Below are positions 9,634 to 16,281 of a stretch of DNA of 16,281 bases, in pieces (position 1 is the first letter of the stretch; each line of letters starts with the position of its first letter). Under the pieces are notes generated by a model. It saw nothing but the letters and a program-made list of their open reading frames with translations. It ran no database searches and was not told the DNA's origin. Source of the DNA: Chloromonas sp. AAM2 (lineage: Eukaryota; Chlorophyta; Chlorophyceae; Chlamydomonadales; Chlamydomonadaceae); NCBI GenBank assembly GCA_004335635.1, contig QAXH01005258.1, positions 2,105 through 18,385 on the forward strand. The letters are read 5' to 3'. A program made the translations under genes and the position numbers.

Positions 9634-12600
9634 TCAAATCACTTGCGTGGGAGGGATTTGCAACTCCTCGTTAATCCTGGACGATAGATACTGGTTGAGC
9701 AGTGCGCGCAATTCTGCGTTCTGATGCTGTAAGCTCTCCACCTCGTTCAGGCTGCCCGACCTCACCTGCAGAAGGGACAAGTACTTGGCTAGCTGCTTCT
9801 CCAATGCGCCCCAGATGCGTGTGCCCTCGTCGTTGATGACGTGAGTCATTCGCACCCAGAACTCCTGCTCCATCTCTGCTGCTCTTCGCATGGCGCCTGC
9901 GGCGCGTGACGGCCCCGCTAGTCCAGACCGCGCCGGCGCGCTGCTCTCTAGCTCGACGAAAGCGCGCAACCGTCTGATCACATCATCGGGATGGACGAGC
10001 ACGGTGCCGCGGCTCTCCGCTGTGCCCGCACGCTTGCTTGCGGCGTCCTCGTTCAGCCTGGCAGCCCCCGCAAGGCCCTGCACGCAGGGCATGGATCACA
10101 CCAACCTACCCATCAAAGCGCTTGTCAATGCCACTTGCTGGACCAAGAGAGCTGGCGATACGTATATCTGCGTGTCACAGCTGCAGGCATACCGCAATTC
10201 ATTATTGTAACAGGGACCTGACGCAACACAGCTGCACGCACGACACAAGCCACCCTAAACACATGGGCAAGACGTGCGTACACCACATGCCGCTTCACCT
10301 TGGATCGGATGTCGATGGTCGAGTCAGCACTGAGGGCATCCATGAGCGCAGTAAAGCCAGCACCATCGGCCACCCCCAGAGCCCGTACGATGCTCTCCGC
10401 CGCCACCAACCCCGCGTCATCCTTTGACAGCCGCTCAAGCATGTTCCGCGCCTTCGCCTCCACTAAGAAACCTGCCTCATCAACCAGCAAAGACAGCGCG
10501 CCACTGTATTGCGCGTCGTGTAATCTATCTTGCAGTTCCCGCTCTGCTGCCTGGATTGCTGCATCTTCCTCGTTGATCGCCTCCCCACCACCGCCCTGAG
10601 ACGCGCTGGATGCCTGCCCTGCGCTGCCTGCCCTGCCTGCACCGCTGCCTGAGTTCACCGCAGAGGAAGGGATGAACAGTGCATCGTCTGGTGGGGCCCA
10701 GGACCAGCCCAGCTGCTGCTCGTTGATCACTTTGTCCGCTTGCAGGAGCTGCCGCACGAGGGTGGCCACCTCTGACTCCTTCATCGCCCACACCTACAGG
10801 CAAAGCCATGGTCATCCGTGTGATGACAGCCACGCAAGTACATGGCGAACGACAGCACTAGACACACAATCTACTTGTGCGCCGCCCGGCAGCACGAGTG
10901 CTCTCGCCTATCCCAGTCGCAAACCAATGGTCAAGGCAGGGGGCAGGGGTTGAAAAGTCCGTAACCGAGGCACAAGAAATGGCCATGGCCTTCTGGAAAC
11001 ATGGCCACTTTTTTCGACCACCCAGACGTTGATACATAAAGCAGGCTCACATATGAAGCAGGCTCAGATTCCATGGCAAGGCAAGGGGGAGAGGTGTGTG
11101 ACAAGGCCGTGAGCAGGGCACAGGAATGACATCCACCACTTGTTTGGACCCCCCAGACACGGCTCAGCATCACACATGTGTATGGTGGGATCCCAGTGCA
11201 GGCCGCCAGTGCGTCTCACCTCGGCATACTTTCTTGTGTCGACCTGTTCAAAGTGCCTGAACTTCCCCTGCAGGTCCTTGAACTGCTCCGTGATGCGCTT
11301 GTACTCGTCCGTCAGGCGCATGTTCTCCTCCAGGTACTTCTTGTCGGTTTCTGCGTACCGGGCCTTGAGGCTGCTCAGGATGTCGCGTTGCTTGCTGATC
11401 TTGCGCTTCTGCTGGTTGATGGTTGCCTGGGTACAGCAAGGCAGCAACCAGGGAAAGTGTTCAGTGATCTGATCTTACTGTAAGCGCCTCATACGGGTGA
11501 AGGCTTATGGACCATCAAGAGGACACACGGCAGAGTTCAGTGCTGTTGCATAACATGCCCTTCAGATATGATCAGCTGATTATCACTTTACCAACCCAAC
11601 ACTGTTGCCTACAGCTGTCACCTCAGCTCTCACACCCCAACACGGGGCGGTGCCCCGGTCAGCGTTCAAACCGACAAACTCAGGTAGCTGCCGTACCCTT
11701 CTCGTCCTGCATTCCTTGCCTCACTGGCCCCAATACTACCCAGGAGGCGCCCAAACAAAAAAGGCTCAGCAACTTGTCCCTTTAGTGTTTTTGCCTCCGG
11801 CGGGCCAATCCTCGCCTCCCCAGTCTTAACAAGGTCAATGAGGCGTCCAACCGACTGCTCTTACCTGGTTTTCATGGTCCCTCTCCACCAACACCCGGTA
11901 GTTGTACTCCAGCTTCTCTGTGTTGAGCTGGTAGGTGGCACGCATGGCCTCAAGGTGCTGTTCAAGGTTCTGGATATCCGTTTCTAAGCGGATCTTGAGG
12001 ATATGAAAGTCCTCTGCGTCTGAGCACCTGCAAGAGCCCACGCGGCATTCGGCAGGCAAGTAAAGGTGTGCAGGCCTGACACCTCCCACATCTCATTGAC
12101 TAGACGTCCCTGCTGCTTGGTGATTGTGCACTTGTACCTGGCAAGCGCAACCTTGAACTAGCACAGCAACTCAAACCTGGCTGACAATTAACCTGGCTCC
12201 ACTTTTCCGGAGCAAAAAGAACCAGCTTCCCTGTTGCATGGCGTGTATCATCATGCACCGCTGCATGTACTATGATGTGTTGTCGTGTGCTCCGCACCTG
12301 AGGGCCTCCAGTGACGCCTGGTAGGTCTCCACCGCCAACAGGTATCGCTCCATGAAGTCCGCCTCCATGCGGCTGCGCCGGTCAAACAAATCGTTGAGCT
12401 CCTTGCGGTTGCTGCCCAGCAGGTCGGTGCGCTCCTGTGAATGAAGGGCGGGAAGACAACACACATTGAGTTGTTAACGGCATACAAGACATGGCGGTCG
12501 TATAACGAGTATTGCAATTGGCAAGCCAACCAGCGAACATCAGAGCGTGCATGGCATATGGTCGTCTTGGCTAGCAAGTCGCACATATTTGCAAAGATGC

Positions 12601-14913
12601 GCATCCATATACAAGCCACATAGTTACGAAAATCACACAGGAACGCGGTCGGTGCAGCAGTGACCAGAGGCGAGGCAGGACGCAAGGCATGAGACCGCTG
12701 GGCACCCGTCCATGCTTGCATCATGTGCTCATCACAAGTACGAATGAAGAGATGGGATTGTGTTCAGGTACGTCAGCGCCGCCATGTCAGGTGCATGCCC
12801 ACACCCATGCATGCATCATGGTCACGTGGTCATACCTGTAGAAATGCGGTTTCGATCTCGTCCAGTTCCTCCTTGTAGGCATTCTGCATCTCCACGAACT
12901 GCCTACTCATGTACTGCAGCAGCGTGTCGATGTCCTCGGCCTGCCGCTTGAGGGTCTTGACAAACTCATCGTCTTTCTTCTTCAGCTCAGTCTTGATCTC
13001 TGCATGGACAGGGCAGAGCATGGGCACTTGCTGGTGGGTGACATGACCTTGCATGCACGGGGTTCCATGTACGAGTGCTTGAATTTGCCACTGTCAGTGG
13101 CGTCAGGCAGGCTTTCTCTGCCTTGCTCGCATGTGCAATGTATGAGCAGGCTTCCATGCAGATGACTGGAGCCCCTGACATTAGTTACTTTCAGCACTCG
13201 TGCGTAACAGCCATGCTAACGTTCACACTCTGCCACACCCTATGAGTCCTAGCACAGTCCGGATGGTAGGCATTGGCTTGCCAGAGCCATGTGGCAAAGC
13301 TGCCATTGCACAGCAGGGCTGGCCAGAGCTTACACAGGCAGCAAATGCAGCGATTTCCACCGCCCTCATGACCCTTGTCACTGTCAGCTGTCCACTGGGA
13401 TGGCTGCAGGCTGCAATGTGCTAGAGTGCCACCAACAACATGACCATGAGCAATGTAGCTGCCTGCCAGACCAGTGCACTCTCGTGCATGCTGCCAGATG
13501 CAACTGGCGGCCCGGCTAGCAGTGCTGCAGCCAACTCCTCAAGTCACAGACGCTGCAACCGCAAGCTGTCCGAGTTACATGCAAGTGACCCATGCTCATC
13601 CGTTGCATGCATACCCAGCCTCATCTGTCTCGCTGGATTGAGGGTGGTGCTCACACATTCCCTGACAACAGCCGCTGTCCAGAGCTCAAACTGAAGTCTC
13701 CACCAGGCATACGCTGCCTTGTTTGCCTGCTGGTCTGCGGTCTGCCCGGTGACAGCAGCCGGCCCTCCAGTGCTTTCCTGACACCATCTGGTGTGATGAC
13801 TTCAGGCTGTTGCTGACGCTGTTGCTCCTATTCCTGCTCCTGCTGCTGTTGCTGCTGCTCTTGCTGCTGTTGCTGCTGCTCCTGCTGCTCCTGCTGCTGC
13901 TGCTGCTGTTCGTTTGCAACAACGGTGCATGTCCACCCCCCAGTTCGTTTCCTAGGTTGCACTGACATGAGTGCAGGACAAATCCATGGATCACTGCACG
14001 CTAGAAGCAAAGGCACATTTGAGACAAGGGTGTGTTGTCCGGGATGGAATAGGGTGGTAACTTACCAGTGATGAGCTTGTCTTTGTAGCCAATGATCTTT
14101 TCACATGCCTGACGCTGCTTTTCAATTTCGTAATAGAGGTCCTGCGGCACCTCAATGGAGAACAGGTCAGCCCATCGCATGGCCACTGCTGCATTCTGAC
14201 GTGCGCTCTGCTCTGCCTCCGCCAACAGCTTGGCTCGAAGCTCCTGCGTGGGCAAGGACATGGTAGTTGCATTTTAGCACACACACGTGATGGTGTGCCC
14301 ATGCCACTGCCATACCCAGCTGGTGCTGAGCATCCCATGGTGCTAGAATGCAGATGCCTCAGCAGCACCACCGTGCATGCCATAGCTTTCTCGGCTGCTA
14401 GGCTAGTACTATTGAAACCCTGGTTGTGGCCATGTGGCCTATAAACAATTCCATGCAGGTCTGCATACCAACCTGGCGGGTGTTCTCCTCGGCAACCCGG
14501 TGAGCATTTTCACGCTCATCACCACCAGTGCGCACAGAAGTCACGTCCTGGTCGGTTCGGTGCTTGACACGGTATAGCTTACGCTTGCTCTCAATAATCT
14601 GATGCTTTCCCCGCCCAACTTCTTCCTTTTTGCCATCGCCAACTTCTCCACCTGTGAACACACAGTAATGGTCTGGTCACACGAAACATGGAAACGCTGC
14701 GATTGCGGACTGCATGCATCGTGATGTCTGCCTTACCTGCTACATCCCCTCCAATACGGAGCGCAGCAACCCGCTCTTGAATACGTTTACGCCTCGCCAA
14801 TATGCGCTGTTCCCTGCGCATGCATCAATGCAATAAGCTATCAAATTCGCCGACTCGGCTTCAAACCCGGGGGGCGCGCTTTTCCATCCTGAGCCCCACC
14901 TGGATTGATCCAT
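9634..14913 (-). CDS. DRC1: Dynein regulatory complex subunit 1, ten exons
   Basis: DRC1 (PF3 in Chlamydomonas, CCDC164 in human) is a coiled-coil core subunit of the nexin-dynein regulatory complex, which links outer doublets and controls dynein in motile cilia. Exons, 5' to 3': 14913-14900, 14813-14737, 14651-14473, 14243-14066, 12999-12836, 12434-12298, 12027-11865, 11426-11220, 10793-10299, 10077-9634. All junctions are GT-AG and in phase, giving 685 aa, close to the known size of the family. After a 14-nt first coding exon comes the basic motif EQRILARRKRIQER (6-19). Residues 32-373 are nearly continuous coiled coil and include KTELKKKDDEF and EELDEIETAFLQ. A Gly/Ser/Ala-rich insert lies at about 416-443. 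The C terminus ends SSRINEELQIPPTQVI, matching what I remember of DRC1 proteins. The identity is firm. The tiny first exon fixes the start and is the least certain part. Confidence 0.92.
10933..11160. repeat. Imperfect repeats inside DRC1 intron 8
   Basis: The stretch starting CAAGGCAGGGGGCAGG near 10933 and ending CCACCCAGACG near 11028 recurs in diverged form at about 11077-11160, with matching starts (CAAGGCAAGGGGGA) and ends (CCCCCCAGACAC). Between them, AAGCAGGCTCA occurs twice about 17 bp apart (11039-11066). All of this is within the intron spanning 10794-11219. It looks like local duplication. Confidence 0.5.
13000..14065 (-). other. Long DRC1 intron 4
   Basis: This intron is about 1.07 kb, the longest in the gene and more than twice the next. 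Its donor is GTAAGT and its acceptor GCAG. The flanking exons join in phase, a G followed by AG to make Glu, and the protein across the junction reads KDKLITEIKTELKKK, as expected for DRC1, so no exon is missing. It contains a CAG-rich repeat. I see no gene nested on either strand. Confidence 0.75.
13831..13910 (-). repeat. CAG-rich trinucleotide repeat in DRC1 intron
   Basis: On the DRC1 coding strand this is a run of CAG with CAA and GAG interruptions. The longest pure stretch is six CAG units (13908-13891). One minus-strand frame would read almost only Gln with scattered Glu, and ends in a stop. It sits inside intron 4 and the flanking exons join correctly without it, so it is treated as intronic. 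Confidence 0.8.
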
Positions 14914-15149
14914 GTCGGCTGGCCACAAGCAGAGCGAAATGCTGAGAATGTCGCAGCAAAACGACGAAATCAGAGTACGGAAAGTACGGTCAAACCGTAA
15001 ACCGTACGCAAACTGTCGGTTGAAACTGAACCCAACCCGTGGCGAGAATGGGCAGGTAAAGCCACGCGGCACAAAGGAATCCTTTATTGCAAGCTAATCT
15101 CACATTTCCGTAGCCTGAGGCGCTCTAAAATACAACAACCACAGCCACA
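14914..15149. promoter_or_regulatory. Shared divergent promoter region
   Basis: Only 236 bp separate the start codon of DRC1 (minus strand) from that of the ubiquitin-like gene (plus strand). The gap must hold both 5' UTRs and core promoters, unless one of them has an upstream noncoding exon. No clear TATA box stands out. The most structured part is the ACGGT/ACCGT cluster at 14975-15007. Confidence 0.5.
14975..15007. promoter_or_regulatory. Direct and inverted ACGG(T)/ACCGT cluster
   Basis: Within 33 bp the plus strand shows GTACGG, GTACGGT, ACCGT and ACCGTAC in that order. This gives two direct half-sites followed by two inverted ones. The outer pair GTACGGT (14984-14990) and ACCGTAC (15001-15007) is a perfect 7-bp inverted repeat. 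A further CGGTT follows at about 15017. Such an arrangement would suit a dimeric DNA-binding protein. I do not recognise it as a known ciliary element, and it does not match the animal RFX X-box. Confidence 0.35.
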
Positions 15150-15802
15150 ATGCGGTTGCGAATCCAATGCCCCAGTGGAGAAAGCCGGTTGCTGGTGGGT
15201 CAGGCTATGGAAACAGTTGCAGGCGTGGAAAGTGACACATGTCCTGCCTCTCCTGCATCCCCAACTCACATGCTGTACACCTGACTGGCTGCCCATCATA
15301 TCTCTGTGCAGCAAATGCCTGGGGAAGCCACTGTGTCGGAATTGAAGCAGATCCTAGAGGAGCAAGAAGGTCAGTGGGTGCAAGGTGCACTAGCCAATGT
15401 GATGTCGGGCTGATGGCTCACTTACCATCCGCCGCCAACCGAGCATCCACACTCTGTATCAGACAGCAAGTCAACGCGCCATTCTAACCTCTGCACTCTC
15501 CAGCCAGCCCGGAGCTTGACTTGAAGCGCATACACTGCATATCGTTCCTCCTCTCTTGATCACAACACCTAGGGCCGCTACTCATCACCACTACCAGTAC
15601 TGCTGCGCGACCGTTCATCAATGAGACAGGCCTTTGGCGTTGATCTTGAGGCACAGACCATGCCCAGATGCCATGCATGCTCTGTATCCCGCATGCAGGC
15701 ATCCCCTGCCACCAGCAGGTGCTCTGCTTCACAGGGCAGCACCTCAAAGACCACTTGACGCTCCATGATCATTACATGGAGGAGTTTACCCTGTCAGATG
15801 AG
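15150..15802 (+). CDS. Ubiquitin-like domain protein, 5' exons only
   Basis: Exons 15150-15194, 15312-15369 and 15699-15802 join in phase (phases 0, 1, 0) with donors GTGGGT, GTCAGT and GTGAGA. They encode 69 residues that follow the ubiquitin fold in order. MRLRIQCPSGESRLL is the first hairpin, ATVSELKQILEEQEGIP the helix and its following turn, and HQQVLCFTGQHLKD the next strands. The position of ubiquitin Ile44 is Cys here, and there is no second repeat or diglycine end within the window. The ATG context (CCACAATG) is good. No further exon could be supported up to 16281, so the gene probably continues beyond the window and may carry other domains. If the last donor is not used, the frame runs on to a TAG at about 15875. 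The specific family is not identified. Confidence 0.65.
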
Positions 15803-16281
15803 GTGAGACACGCATGCACCACCATGCATTGCGGCACTGTAGCTGTAGCACTCACACGCCTTTCTGTGTGTTGCTAGCATAACCCTCAACAACAGACACG
15901 GGGTTAGACGGGCAAGCGGGTTTGATCACCCTGATTTGTGGCCGAAAGACAAACCGGTTGAGTCTAAAGGGCTCTAGCACGGGACAAGGCATACACACGT
16001 GCCTCGTGTAAACGAGGCTAAAGATCAGCAGGATAAACAATATATGCAGAGTGTACAGCAGGAGCAGCAGGCAGTTAGACACTTGCCACAGCCCTGACAG
16101 CACGTGACAATGATTCGACCACATACAGGCCTGTTGTGATCGAGGCTAGATACCAGCAGCAGGGTACATGGGAGGGCAACACATGGCACCCTCCAGCTAA
16201 ACGAACATGGCGGTTGGATAGGCAGGGTTGATGGTTTTGGAGGCAGTGGTGTTGTGGCCCCCCACTCTGTTTTAGTTTGGG
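15803..16281. other. Probable intron or downstream part of the ubiquitin-like gene
   Basis: Every AG acceptor I tried on the plus strand leads to an early stop in the required phase 0. I therefore see no exon here. The stretch is likely intron or 3' flank. There is no recognisable gene on the minus strand; the frame at 16124-15852 has no family resemblance. Confidence 0.4.

Noticed and set aside
13828..14016. A glutamine-rich small protein on the minus strand
   Set aside because: It comes from a CAG repeat inside DRC1 intron 4. The flanking DRC1 exons join in phase without it, and the N-terminal part resembles no known protein.
14912..15097. A 61-aa plus-strand open frame in the divergent promoter
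   Set aside because: It overlaps the DRC1 start, is rich in Arg/Lys/Asn with no domain, and ends before the better-supported ubiquitin-like start at 15150.
1..16281. Bacterial-type systems such as CRISPR arrays, operons, prophage or insertion sequences
   Set aside because: The genes are intron-rich and eukaryotic. No regularly spaced repeats, transposase motifs or operon-like gene packing are visible.

Overview
This is nuclear DNA from a eukaryote, most likely a flagellated green alga of the Chlorophyceae (Chlamydomonas/Volvox/Haematococcus-like). The clues are short coding exons split by many GT-AG introns of about 85-430 bp, donors of GTGCG/GTGAG type, acceptors ending in GCAG|G, a plant-type GH13 alpha-amylase with a plastid-like leader, and an axonemal gene (DRC1). 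The species cannot be fixed by eye. Everything below comes from reading exons and splice phases by hand; no search was run.

Layout. 1-2558: no gene I can name, only repeats and a weak candidate for the 3' end of a plus-strand gene. 2559-7094, minus strand: a complete ten-exon gene, modelled at 727 aa. It joins an N-terminal ACT domain to a full alpha-amylase through an Ala/Glu-rich helical linker. 7095-9633: intergenic, with no recognisable gene; it should hold the amylase 5' region and the DRC1 3' UTR. 9634-14913, minus strand: a complete ten-exon gene, modelled at 685 aa, for DRC1, the nexin-dynein regulatory complex subunit of motile cilia. 14914-15149: a 236-bp gap between divergent genes, with a cluster of direct and inverted ACGGT/ACCGT elements. 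15150-15802 and beyond, plus strand: the first three exons of a gene that starts with a ubiquitin-like domain. 15803-16281: no further exon could be supported.

The most notable object is the ACT-amylase fusion. ACT domains commonly sense small ligands, often amino acids, so the architecture suggests a starch-degrading enzyme in the chloroplast that may be controlled by a metabolite. The amylase catalytic residues are intact and every exon junction is in phase. Ligand binding, localisation and regulation are inference. The ciliary gene and the amylase gene have no evident functional link.
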